Part shown: one piece after another, positions 23,609 to 31,847 of the stretch | Layout of the letters: every line of letters starts with the position of its first letter | Position numbering within the stretch: position 1 is the first letter of the stretch | From: Chloroflexi bacterium 54-19 | GTDB taxonomy: Bacteria > Chloroflexota > Chloroflexia > Chloroheliales > Chloroheliaceae | Length of the DNA stretch: 41,092 nucleotides | NCBI GenBank assembly: GCA_001898225.1 | Contig: MKTJ01000013.1 | Location: forward strand, 1 to 41,092 | Direction: 5' to 3' | Translations under genes and position numbers: made by a program | The notes under the pieces: generated by a model | Told to the model about the DNA's origin: nothing | Seen by the model: only the letters and a program-made list of their open reading frames with translations | Database searches by the model: none

Positions 23609-23633
23609 GACTAACTTAAGAATTAAGTTAGTC
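23609..23633. promoter_or_regulatory. Perfect 25-bp dyad upstream of kptA
   Basis: GACTAACTTAA (23609-23619) and TTAAGTTAGTC (23623-23633) are perfect inverted copies around GAA. It lies about 40-65 bases upstream of the kptA -10 box and just beyond the 3' end of the HEAT gene. No U-tract follows on either strand, so an operator is more likely than a terminator. Confidence 0.5.
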
Positions 23634-23713
23634 CGTACAATTTTAATGTCGAGGAGGATTGGAAACGAGAAGGAATGAGAAGTTTACGGTTGGGATTTTT
23701 GAAGATGGAATTA

Positions 23714-25654
23714 TTAGTTGTCCTGTTGAATTCTGTCAATTGCACGAGCAGCAAAATATCGGATTTCTAATTCACTGCCCTCCCTTACTTTGCTTAAATC
23801 ATTCCATTTTAACCATTCCAATTTTGGCAAAGCTTTTCGACTCTTTAATTTTCCTAAACTATAAATTGCTGAAGTCCACAAACTTCTATCAGAATTTTCA
23901 AGAATGGGAAGTAATATGTCTTCCGCCCTCTGATCTTTAGAATCAGGTAAAGCACGAATAATAGCGGCTTTCTGCACAATAGTAAGGTTATTATTTTTGA
24001 GCATATCTGAAAAAAATGGAAGTATTTCTGCACCTTTTAATTTAGCTAAACCCTGAGCAGCTGCCCTACAAATTGACTCGGATTTATCATAAAATAATTG
24101 ATTACAAATCGTAAAAGCTTCAGAGTGATCGAACTTTACCAAAGCCTGGATTAAATAATATTTGCCATAAGTATCTAAATCCTCACCATAATATAATGGC
24201 AATAATATATTCAATATATCGGAAGAACCCATCGAAATTAAAATCTCCGCAGTCTCGAACAAAAATATTGCAAGGTCTTCACGATCTTCGTCTGAATTAT
24301 TTCTATAACCTTCCTCTAGTAGTTTTAGAAGATCAGGTATTGCTTCTTTAGCCTGAAATCTTTTCAAAATTTTAGCTGTTTCGGCAGCAATAATTTTACG
24401 ATTAGGTCTATACAAGAGTTTTTGTAACGTTAAAATTACTTCTGGTTCTCTTATTTGACCGAGTATTCCAAGCATTTCTTCACAATACTCAGTATCCGTT
24501 TCCTCTAAAATACTGTCACATAAAAATAAAAGAGCAGGTTTATCACCGTACCAGGCCAAAATCTCAGCTACCTTAACCTTAAATCTTCTTTGTCCTTTTA
24601 GATAAAGGTTCAATAAATATTCGAAGTAAGGCTCAAGGTCTGTACGCTCAATTTGTCCTTCCACAATAAAATTGATTATACAAGATAATGCAGCAATTCT
24701 GATTTTTTCAACATTGTCTTTGAGAGCAGGGAAAAAAAAGGGAATGGCTTGGCCTTGCTGCGTTGAAAGTTGCCCTACGATAATTACGCTATAATAGCGG
24801 GTTTGAATATCATCTGATTGATAAGCCCCAACCAAATAGGGATAACTTACATCAGAATACTTCATAATGGCATCAACCGCGGCTTGGCGTATATTTTTAT
24901 CTTCTTTAGTATCTTTTATTATCTCTAGAAAAGTTGTTACAACATCCAGACTAACTTCCTTAACATATTGTTTGAAAAGAAACATAACCAATAAACGGTT
25001 TGACTCTGTTTGGGTTTTATCCTTAATAATTTGAAGCATTGGCTTAAAGGCATCTGGTGTGCCAATCATCGCAAAAATATAATATATCCTACGTTCTTCA
25101 CTATCAAAGCGGCTCTTTAATTTCTCAATTAAGTTTGGAACTAATTCGGCCCAAATCTTTACTGCACCATGAAATCTACTATTCTTGGTAACCACTTCCT
25201 TTAATAACTCAGTATTAAGCTCCTGAGATTGCAAATAAATACCACAAAAATAGTCTCCCAATTCCCTACTACTGAAGAATACTAAATTTTGAGTTTGATT
25301 TATAAGACCAGCTAATTCGGCATTCTCCAGAACTTGTTGACCAATTTTCATTTGTTCGGAAGATAATAATGTTGATAAAGTATCGGTTTTGGAAAGGTCC
25401 GGGGTTTCCTTGAATAAATTTATCAAAACCTGGTTTTTATAGAGGGCGGATGGTAAAATTTCTTTTGGTAAATCCTCATCACCATGTGAATATAATTGTT
25501 TAAGTTCCTTTATTGAAAGCGAACTGGCAGTAAGATTATAAGCAAGATAACTGAGCCTCTCAAATACCTCCTGGACTTGCTGCGGGGTCAAAGGTTTTTG
25601 CATCAGCAGAGTATTCAGCCCAATATTTATCGTTGTTTGAATCTTAGAGAGCAT
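23714..25654 (-). CDS. AT-rich HEAT-repeat protein resembling the C-terminal half of a STAND/NACHT protein
   Basis: The 646-residue protein is made mostly of alpha-helical repeats of about 30-45 residues (from about residue 165 on), for example 'NIRQAAVDAIMKYSDVSYPYLVGAY', 'IRIAALSCIINFI', 'ICRAAAQGLAKLKGAEILPFFSDML' and 'SLWTSAIYSLGKLKSRKALPKL'. These are HEAT/PBS-lyase-like repeats. Residues 1-160 resemble the helical segment after a NACHT ATPase domain, including 'VFFSSRELGDYFCGIYL', comparable to the 'F.H..fqEYfaA.yl' motif found there. No P-loop is present, and the DNA upstream encodes an unrelated gene, so the NTPase half appears absent. Base composition is about one-third GC by eye, far below all neighbours, which suggests recent transfer. 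The ATG has no ribosome site. It could be a remnant, or a stand-alone scaffold protein. Confidence 0.7.
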   Translation of the reverse strand: MLSKIQTTINIGLNTLLMQKPLTPQQVQEVFERLSYLAYNLTASSLSIKELKQLYSHGDEDLPKEILPSALYKNQVLINLFKETPDLSKTDTLSTLLSSEQMKIGQQVLENAELAGLINQTQNLVFFSSRELGDYFCGIYLQSQELNTELLKEVVTKNSRFHGAVKIWAELVPNLIEKLKSRFDSEERRIYYIFAMIGTPDAFKPMLQIIKDKTQTESNRLLVMFLFKQYVKEVSLDVVTTFLEIIKDTKEDKNIRQAAVDAIMKYSDVSYPYLVGAYQSDDIQTRYYSVIIVGQLSTQQGQAIPFFFPALKDNVEKIRIAALSCIINFIVEGQIERTDLEPYFEYLLNLYLKGQRRFKVKVAEILAWYGDKPALLFLCDSILEETDTEYCEEMLGILGQIREPEVILTLQKLLYRPNRKIIAAETAKILKRFQAKEAIPDLLKLLEEGYRNNSDEDREDLAIFLFETAEILISMGSSDILNILLPLYYGEDLDTYGKYYLIQALVKFDHSEAFTICNQLFYDKSESICRAAAQGLAKLKGAEILPFFSDMLKNNNLTIVQKAAIIRALPDSKDQRAEDILLPILENSDRSLWTSAIYSLGKLKSRKALPKLEWLKWNDLSKVREGSELEIRYFAARAIDRIQQDN

Positions 25655-25679
25655 AAATGACTTTCAATCATACCCTGAA

Positions 25680-26690
25680 TCAATAGAAGAAAGTAACCGT
25701 TCGATGCCGGGGCCGGGCCTTGATTTGCGGGCTCTGCGAAAAATTCCAGAGGTAAACATCGAGCATGGCCGGGAAGATGGGTTTTTGTGCGGGGTGCATC
25801 CGGTTGAGCATCCGGCAGGCCACCTCGACACACTGGACCCCCGACGCTCGAATTTCGGTCTCAGCCTGGCTGCCCGCCTCTAACGGTTCGCCCAGCTCAA
25901 TCCGGTTTTCCAGTTCGGGCGTGTAGCGCAAAACACCTTCCATGCGGAAATAGTGGGGCAGCAAATTGTCCGCGAACATCGTAAGCTGGTCAATGTCAGG
26001 AAACGCCGCCGGGGAGCGGCCCTCGAAAGCTAGATAGAGGTCGTTCGCCAGGATTTGGGCCCGTTTGTAGAAATAGACCGGGAAAGCATAATTTTCGGGG
26101 AAGGGCGGCCCGGCCAGGTAGGTGGTTGCGTCATTGAAGTAGGTCAGATTCAGGGCCAGGTTTGTCACCAGGGCGTCAGCCGTCGGGCTGGCTTCCAGCA
26201 CCTTCAGGTAGCGGCCTTCGTATTCAGCCACGACCCAGCGGCCCAACTCGTTGAGGCTGCGGGCGAACATTCGTAATAGCGGGAAGTCGGCGGGGATTTT
26301 GAAAAGGTCGGCCAGCGTGTCGGCGGTAACGGCGCTGGCCCACTGCGCGTCGAGGGTGTTTCCGGCCAGTACGGCCCGGCGCAGGGTGTCGGCCACTGTC
26401 TTGTAGAGCGAACACTGGACCAGGTTGGCCGCTTCGAGTTGCTTCCAGCGCGGCGATAGGCCCGACCCGAAATTGAGCGCGTCGAGCGTAAAGACGTAGT
26501 TGACCAGTTGCTCACCGCCGCCCGTAAAGTGAAAATCCTCCTGAAAGGTGTAACGCTGGCGAATCTGGACCGGGTCGTAACCGTCCACCAGAGTTTCCAG
26601 CCTGGCCCAATCGTAACTGACCAGTTGGGCTGCCACCACCACGTCGCGGGTGCTGCGCCGGACCCGTTCCAGGAAATTATCAGCCTTCAT
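25680..26690 (-). CDS. Queuosine 5'-phosphate N-glycosylase/hydrolase Qng1 (queuosine salvage, DUF2419)
   Basis: Qng1 (Q_salvage/DUF2419) cleaves queuosine 5'-monophosphate to release the base queuine for reuse in tRNA. The signature is strong: 'YVFTLDALNFGSG', 'IPADFPLLRMFARSLNELGRWV', 'VYFYKRAQILANDLYLAF', 'FPDIDQLTMFADNLLPHYFRMEGVLRYTPELENRIE' and 'AETEIRASGVQCVEVACRML'. The length of 336 is normal for the family, and there is no signal peptide. It starts with ATG inside the last codons of the upstream REC-GAF gene (11-base overlap), so the two are translationally coupled. QueG, the final de novo queuosine enzyme, lies two genes downstream. Bacterial members are known, including, as I recall, a characterised one from Sphaerobacter (Chloroflexota). 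Confidence 0.88.
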   Translation of the reverse strand: MKADNFLERVRRSTRDVVVAAQLVSYDWARLETLVDGYDPVQIRQRYTFQEDFHFTGGGEQLVNYVFTLDALNFGSGLSPRWKQLEAANLVQCSLYKTVADTLRRAVLAGNTLDAQWASAVTADTLADLFKIPADFPLLRMFARSLNELGRWVVAEYEGRYLKVLEASPTADALVTNLALNLTYFNDATTYLAGPPFPENYAFPVYFYKRAQILANDLYLAFEGRSPAAFPDIDQLTMFADNLLPHYFRMEGVLRYTPELENRIELGEPLEAGSQAETEIRASGVQCVEVACRMLNRMHPAQKPIFPAMLDVYLWNFSQSPQIKARPRHRTVTFFY

Positions 26691-28278
26691 CGGGGATTTG
26701 ATAGCTCAAGGTTATACGCGTGCCCTGCCCTGGTGTGCTGCTGATGTCGCATTTCGCCCCGACCAGCAAAAGCCGCTCCTGCATGGCGACCAGCCCGACC
26801 TGGGCCGAGGCCCGGTTGGTCACGGACGCCTTCAGGTTGAAGCCCGGACCCCGGTCGCGGATTTCGATTTCGGCCACCTGGGACATGTTGCGTTTGCCTT
26901 TGACCCTGGCCGTCACCACGATTTCACTTCCGGCGGCGTGCTGGACCGCGTTGTTGATAGCATCCTGGGCTGCCCGGAACAAAGCCACCTCGACCGTGTT
27001 TGGCAGACGCGGGATTTCATCCCCCTCGACCCGGAAGAAGGGATGGCTCCTGGCGTTAGGGGCCTCGGAAAGGTCGCGGACGTACTGGCGCAGGGCCGCG
27101 TTCAGGCCGAATTCTTCCAGGTTGAGGGGGCGCAGGTCCTGGGCCAGCTTTTTAGTCTGGTTGACCAGGTTGTGCAGCCTTTCCTCGGTCTTGATTAAAT
27201 CACTGGCCGTCCGCACTTTCTGGACATAGGTCTGGACATTCTGGCGCGAAAGGGTCAGGGGCGGCAGCAGTTCGCTCAGGATGCGCTCGGCCAGCCGTCG
27301 TTTTTCTTCTTCCTGGGTCGATACAAAGCGCCCGGCGAAAAGCCGCAAACGTTCGTTGCGTTCGGCCAGGTTGTCGCGCAGGCGGCGGACTTCAAGCTGC
27401 CCGGCCAACTGCCCGGCGACCACTTCCAGCATTTCGCGTTCTTCCGGTAAAAAAGGCCGGTCGAGCGCGGCCCGGCTGGCTACTATGGCCCCCACCCCTT
27501 TTCCGTTCAGCATGACCGGGACCACCGCGATAGCCCCTGGCACCGTATCCCCCTGGGCCAGTTTGTCGGTTTCAACCTCGCTGGAGCGCTTGAAGACCTG
27601 GGTCCGGCCAACCTCGATGGCCCGGCTGGCGAGGCGTAACACCGGGAAGGAGCGCGGGCTAAAAGCCTGGGCGGCTGGTCCGGCGAAACTGGCGAGCGCT
27701 TTTAATTCCGGTTTTTCGGCCTCTTTTTCCTCCGCCCCGTTCAGGAATTCTTCATAAAGAAAAATGGCGCAGTAGTCGATTTTACCCTCGTTCGCCAGGG
27801 TCGCGGCCAGGGAGTTTCCCAGGGCCGGTAACTCGCCCGGCGTACTGAAAAGTTTCATCAGGGGAAGGAGTGGGGCCACCGTCCGCAGCCGGGCGGTTTC
27901 CTGGGCCGCCTGAGCTTTGCGCAGGGCCTCCTGGACGGCTCTTTCCAGTTCGGCCCCGGTGAAGGGTTTCAAAAGAAAGTTGCTCACCCCCATCTGTAGG
28001 GCCCGCATAATATTGTCGCTGGTGCCGTAGGCCGATATAAAGATAGCCGTCAGGTCGGGCTTGAACTGGCGGGCGCGGGCCAATAAATCCAGGCCGTCCA
28101 TTTCCGGCATGCGAATATCGGTTAAAAGCAGGTCGGGCGGGGCCTCACGGATAATCTCCAGGGCCGTTTTTCCGCTGGCCGCCGTTGCGGTCTTGAAGCC
28201 GACCCGTTTGAGGGATGCTTCGGCCTGACGCCGGGCCAACTCCTCGTCATCTACAATTAAAATAAACTCTCCCGCCAT
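26680..28278 (-). CDS. REC-GAF-histidine-kinase-like signalling protein lacking the phospho-acceptor histidine
   Basis: The 532-residue cytoplasmic protein starts with a receiver domain (about 5-120) with Asp54 in LLTDIRMPEMDG as phospho-acceptor and the conserved KPF near 104. A GAF-like sensor domain follows (about 145-295). Residues 323-345 align with the dimerisation helix of NarL-type kinases (EEEKRRLAERILSELLPP), but where those have 'LHD' this protein has 'ILS', so the phosphorylated histidine is missing. 'LAQDLRPLNLEEFGLNAALRQYV' and an intact ATP-binding domain (N box 438-448 QDAINNAVQHA, DRGPGF 475-480, GLVAMQERL 495-503) are present. It may sense ATP or phosphorylation without donating phosphate, or work allosterically. 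It starts 11 bases after the GH63-like gene and overlaps qng1. Confidence 0.85.
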   Translation of the reverse strand: MAGEFILIVDDEELARRQAEASLKRVGFKTATAASGKTALEIIREAPPDLLLTDIRMPEMDGLDLLARARQFKPDLTAIFISAYGTSDNIMRALQMGVSNFLLKPFTGAELERAVQEALRKAQAAQETARLRTVAPLLPLMKLFSTPGELPALGNSLAATLANEGKIDYCAIFLYEEFLNGAEEKEAEKPELKALASFAGPAAQAFSPRSFPVLRLASRAIEVGRTQVFKRSSEVETDKLAQGDTVPGAIAVVPVMLNGKGVGAIVASRAALDRPFLPEEREMLEVVAGQLAGQLEVRRLRDNLAERNERLRLFAGRFVSTQEEEKRRLAERILSELLPPLTLSRQNVQTYVQKVRTASDLIKTEERLHNLVNQTKKLAQDLRPLNLEEFGLNAALRQYVRDLSEAPNARSHPFFRVEGDEIPRLPNTVEVALFRAAQDAINNAVQHAAGSEIVVTARVKGKRNMSQVAEIEIRDRGPGFNLKASVTNRASAQVGLVAMQERLLLVGAKCDISSTPGQGTRITLSYQIPDEG

Positions 28279-28289
28279 CTTATTCTCGT

Positions 28290-30632
28290 CTATTCTCGTT
28301 TCAACCCTAGCGCCCGGTTTAGCCGCACCAACTGGGCCTGCCCGTTTTCCAAAAGAAATGTTTCAAGGTACTCCTGGCCGGTGGCCCGGTCTTCCCGCGC
28401 CGTCAACTGAAAAGCTATCGTGGAGTCCGGTTGGACTGTCAGGACAAAGTCCAGCTTCAAGCGCTGGCACGGGACATTTTCGACCCGGTAGACCCGGCCC
28501 GGCACCATCAGGGTCGCCGGTAGGTTGGGCCGGAGCATAAACGCGGCCTGGTCGGGGTTGGCGGGCCGTTCTTCCTGGAGCCCCGCCACGTAGCGGAGCA
28601 ACATGTAAGCTCCCAGGCAGCCCCAGCCGTAGACCTCGGCCCCGCCGCCACCCCTCGGTGGTTGGGCCTGGGGATTGCCAACCTGCGGCCAGTATTCTCG
28701 CCCTACTCCCGGCAAACCGCCCTGGTCGGGGGCTACCGAGGCCGGTCGCGAATCTAGCCAGCGATAGAAAGCGTCCAGGCCCTGCCAGCCGTGACGCGCT
28801 GCCAGGTCGGCCCGGTTGCTTTCCGAGCAGGCTTCCACCAGGCAAAAGACAATCGAAGGCCACATCAGCGGGTGAAAAATCTGGCCGTGGAGCGGCGGGC
28901 TTTCCAGCTTTGGCTGTAAGGCCGCAACCTGCTCCGGCGTGACAGCCCGGCCCAGGAGAGGCGCGAGTTGCATGGTGTCGAGAACGCTGGTGAAACTGTT
29001 GGTGCGGCGGTCGAAATCGTGGAACCAGTTCTGGGCGGGACGCCACAACTGCTGCATCAATTCAAAATGTCTATCCGCCAGGGCGTTCCAGCCGCTGACC
29101 CGCTCGGCTCCCAGCCCCAGTTCGTCGGCCCAGGAGGCCAGCAGCCAGCAACACTGGGTCATAGCCGCCTGTAAATCGACCGGCCACAGGTGTTCGCCGA
29201 GCGCCCCGCCGCCGCTGGGGTCGTTCGTGATGCCAAAACGGGCCGAGTTGTCCTGCCCGGCTTCCCAGCTACATTTATAGAAAGGCCGGCCCTGCGGGTC
29301 GGTCCGTTCCTTCTGCCAGAACCCTATAAATGTCTCTAAATAGGGGTAGAGTTCGGCCAGCCACTCTTTATCCAGGGTTCGGCGGTAGACCAGTTCGATA
29401 CAGTGGAACGGGAAACACCATTCCGGGGCCGTTCCACAGGGGCTGCCGTCTACCGCCACCATGTTGTAAGAGCCGTCCTCGCGGCTGCACGGCACGTTCG
29501 GTTCGGGCGCGTCGGCAAAAGTGCCCAGCAAGACCGCCTTGGCCGCTTCCGGGTCGGCGTAGCTCAGAATCAACATGTCGAGGGCGGCTTCGGCCAGGAC
29601 CGTGCGCGGCACCTGGATTTGCATGGCGTCCCACTTGTGTTTGTAAATCCCAGAGGGTTCGCGGACCATCATGCGCAGGGTTTCGAGGTCGTAGACCAGC
29701 CCGCGCCGGATATGTTCCGGCCAGTCCCCGCTCAAACGGGGCGCGTTGTCCCAGAAAGCGTTATCAGCCTGGCGTCTTTCGGCCATGGCCTCGTACAGGC
29801 GATTTCCATCGTCTTCGAGCAGGCGGTTGGCCCGCCGGACCGCCCGGAATTCGCTGACATCCCTGGTCAGGGCCAGCAGCAAGGTCGTTTCCTCGCCCGG
29901 CGCGAGTTCAAAATCGAATTGCTGGGCGGCTATCTTCCGGGTGACATTCTCGCCTTCTTTATACTCCCGGTCCAGCCCGCCAAAACGGTCCGGGTTGTTA
30001 CGGGCGGCCTGGTAAGCTTCCAGCAGCCCGGCCAACTCCGCAAAAGTAGTCGCGTCGGTCCAGGTCCGCGAAACCTTTCCGGTTGAGCGCAAATGAAAAG
30101 CCGTCCCTTCCTGGTACCCGGCCACGCTCACCCCGCCTGCGTTCTGGCGGGCGTACAGGCCGGTGGTCCAGTCCAGGCCCTGCCCCAGGTTCCGCTCGTA
30201 GTCGAGAGCGGCCACCAGGCTCCCATTCTGGCTTTGCGGTCCCTGGTTGCGGAGTTGGACCAGGCAGCCCAGGGCGTCACCGTCATCCGTAAAAGGTTCG
30301 GCCAGGAAGAAGATAGCCCTGGCCCGCAGGCCCTGCGGTGTCTCAAAGACAAAACTCAACCAGTTCTTGGAATGGTAATCGGAATATAGGTCGAGCCGGT
30401 TCCGGCCAAAATCGGCGGTCTCCCACAGCCAGCCCGTCCCCGGCAGGTTAAAACCGAGTTGAAGGTGGGCCGCGTAGAACCAGGTGTAGTTGTAACCGTG
30501 CGGAAAGCTGGGAAAGTGCCAGCCCATGCCGACCCCTGGCCGGGAACGCAAAACCCCGCCCGGACCCATTTTCCAGCCGTGCGCCGGGTTGTCCAGGTAG
30601 CCATGCGGGGTATAACGGTCCTGGGGAAACAT
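28290..30632 (-). CDS. GH63/GH15-like (alpha/alpha)6-barrel glycoside hydrolase
   Basis: The 780-residue protein has an N-terminal beta-sandwich-like part (about 1-270: 'HLQLGFNLPGTGWLWETADFG', 'NWLSFVFETPQGLRARAIFFLAEPF') followed by an (alpha/alpha)6 barrel (about 300-690). 'YKCSWEAGQDNSARF' matches the substrate-binding and acid motif of the GH63/MGH1 group, and 'EWCFPFHCIELVYRRTLDKEWLAELYPYLETFIGFW' and 'WPSIVFCLVEACSE' are typical barrel helices. A C-terminal beta domain closes the chain. No signal peptide is seen, so it is cytoplasmic and probably trims alpha-linked oligosaccharides; the substrate is not determined. The ATG at 30632 lies 51 bases after the IclR gene and the next gene starts 11 bases on, so it belongs to an IclR-led operon. 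Confidence 0.75.
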   Translation of the reverse strand: MFPQDRYTPHGYLDNPAHGWKMGPGGVLRSRPGVGMGWHFPSFPHGYNYTWFYAAHLQLGFNLPGTGWLWETADFGRNRLDLYSDYHSKNWLSFVFETPQGLRARAIFFLAEPFTDDGDALGCLVQLRNQGPQSQNGSLVAALDYERNLGQGLDWTTGLYARQNAGGVSVAGYQEGTAFHLRSTGKVSRTWTDATTFAELAGLLEAYQAARNNPDRFGGLDREYKEGENVTRKIAAQQFDFELAPGEETTLLLALTRDVSEFRAVRRANRLLEDDGNRLYEAMAERRQADNAFWDNAPRLSGDWPEHIRRGLVYDLETLRMMVREPSGIYKHKWDAMQIQVPRTVLAEAALDMLILSYADPEAAKAVLLGTFADAPEPNVPCSREDGSYNMVAVDGSPCGTAPEWCFPFHCIELVYRRTLDKEWLAELYPYLETFIGFWQKERTDPQGRPFYKCSWEAGQDNSARFGITNDPSGGGALGEHLWPVDLQAAMTQCCWLLASWADELGLGAERVSGWNALADRHFELMQQLWRPAQNWFHDFDRRTNSFTSVLDTMQLAPLLGRAVTPEQVAALQPKLESPPLHGQIFHPLMWPSIVFCLVEACSESNRADLAARHGWQGLDAFYRWLDSRPASVAPDQGGLPGVGREYWPQVGNPQAQPPRGGGGAEVYGWGCLGAYMLLRYVAGLQEERPANPDQAAFMLRPNLPATLMVPGRVYRVENVPCQRLKLDFVLTVQPDSTIAFQLTAREDRATGQEYLETFLLENGQAQLVRLNRALGLKRE

Positions 30633-30683
30633 ACTCGTTCTTTCTAAATTAAACCTGTCACTAACCGGTTAGCTCAACAGCAA

Positions 30684-31559
30684 TTATTTCAGGGCCAGGA
30701 TTTTCCGGCGGTCGCGTTCCCGGCCCGGTGTGGGGCGGCCATCCGGCGGGTGATAGCCCAACCGGATACTGCAATCGGCGGCGGCCTGGGTCACGGCCTG
30801 GATAAATTCCGGGAAATTGTCATGTTCGAGGACGCTACTGGGTCCGGCCAGGGTCAGCCCGGCCACAACCTCGCGCTGGGCGTTATAGACCGGTGCGGCC
30901 ACCCCAACGGCTCCCTCGTTCATCTCCTGGTCGCTCAGGGCATAGCCCAGTTCCCGTATCTCGGCCAGGTGTTCTTTGAAGGCGGCAGGGTTGGTCAGGG
31001 TATGGCTGGTGAAGGCCACAATCGGCTGGACTTCCAGTATATGGTCGAGCTGGTTTTGCTGTAAGAAGGCCATCAGGATTTTGCTACCGGCCCCGGCGTA
31101 GAAGGGGAGTCGCGAGCCCCGCTCCATCGCCAGCCGCAAGATGTTCTTGCTCTGGATGACTTCCAGGCAGATGACCTCGTTGCGATAGACCGCCGTAAGC
31201 ATTACCGTGGCGTTAAACTGCTCATTCAGGGCCCGCATTATAGGTCCGCAGACTTCCGGCAACTCGATTTGCTGTGAAACAACACAACCTAACTCGAAAA
31301 AGCGCATTCCCAGGCCATAGGTAGCCAGGTGCGAATTATATTTGAGGTAGCCCCGCGTTTCGAGGTCTTTAATCAGCCGGTAAAGGGTACTTAAAGGGAT
31401 ACCCGTCCGCGCCGAAAGCTCCTGGGCGGTCAGTTCGCGGTGGTCGTAATCAAAGACATCAATAATATCGAGGGCCCTGGTAAGGGTTTTACTTTTCAAT
31501 TTTCCCTGCTTGGGCTGGCTGTTTTCTGCGTTAAAGACGGCGGGGTCTTTGTCTCGCAT
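30684..31559 (-). CDS. IclR-family transcriptional regulator
   Basis: IclR regulators bind DNA with an N-terminal winged helix and small carbon compounds with a C-terminal GAF-like domain. The winged helix is clear: 'LTRALDIIDVFDYDHRELTAQELSARTGIPLSTLYRLIKDLETRGYL' (about 26-75). The effector domain shows 'RLPFYAGAGSKILMAFL' and 'GYALSDQEMNEGAVGVAAPVYN', both family signatures. The length of 291 residues includes a basic C-terminal tail. I chose the ATG at 31559, which follows GAGAGGA at proper spacing, over a TTG at 31565. It is followed closely by the GH63-like gene, which it may control together with itself. A perfect palindrome at 31779-31799 upstream of its promoter is the obvious operator candidate. 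Confidence 0.93.
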   Translation of the reverse strand: MRDKDPAVFNAENSQPKQGKLKSKTLTRALDIIDVFDYDHRELTAQELSARTGIPLSTLYRLIKDLETRGYLKYNSHLATYGLGMRFFELGCVVSQQIELPEVCGPIMRALNEQFNATVMLTAVYRNEVICLEVIQSKNILRLAMERGSRLPFYAGAGSKILMAFLQQNQLDHILEVQPIVAFTSHTLTNPAAFKEHLAEIRELGYALSDQEMNEGAVGVAAPVYNAQREVVAGLTLAGPSSVLEHDNFPEFIQAVTQAAADCSIRLGYHPPDGRPTPGRERDRRKILALK

Positions 31560-31738
31560 AAGCAATCCTCTCGTCTAGCCAGGGGCTGCACAGTCGCCGC
31601 CGGTCTGAAACTTTAAAATTAAAGCGCAAAATAAAATGGAAATTTACATATTCGAAAATTGTAACGGAGGCGTTTGGCCTTGTCAAGGTCACCTGCTGCT
31701 GGCACAGGCTCCTACCGGGCACCACAATAACATCCCCT

Positions 31739-31744
31739 ATTATA
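31739..31744 (-). promoter_or_regulatory. Candidate -10 box of the IclR gene
   Basis: A perfect TATAAT on the minus strand, with TAGAAT 17 bp upstream as a poor -35. Weak -35 boxes are common at activator-dependent promoters. The leader would be about 170 bases. Confidence 0.35.
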
Positions 31745-31778
31745 CGATTTCTGCGACAATTATTCTAGGTTTTTTTAA

Positions 31779-31799
31779 TCTAGACTCACTGAGTCTAGA
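31779..31799. promoter_or_regulatory. Perfect palindrome, candidate IclR operator
   Basis: TCTAGACTCA (31779-31788) and TGAGTCTAGA (31790-31799) are exact inverted copies around one base. Its centre is about 45 bp upstream of the iclR -10 box. On the minus strand it is followed by A-rich, not U-rich, sequence, so it is not a terminator for the upstream gene. Confidence 0.5.
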
Positions 31800-31847
31800 G
31801 CGAAATTTCCGGGAAATAACTCAATTCAATCATTATGGCGCTTATCA

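Noticed and set aside
23659..23940. 93-codon plus-strand frame at the 3' end of the HEAT gene
   Set aside because: Antisense to the HEAT gene; AT-rich DNA with no ribosome-site support and no family resemblance.
29403..30086. Open frame of 227 codons on the plus strand inside the GH63-like gene
   Set aside because: Antisense shadow; the GH63-like reading has recognisable barrel motifs.
31779..31799. Terminator of the CPBP protease gene
   Set aside because: On the transcribed strand the palindrome is followed by A-rich, not U-rich, sequence, and its loop would be too tight.
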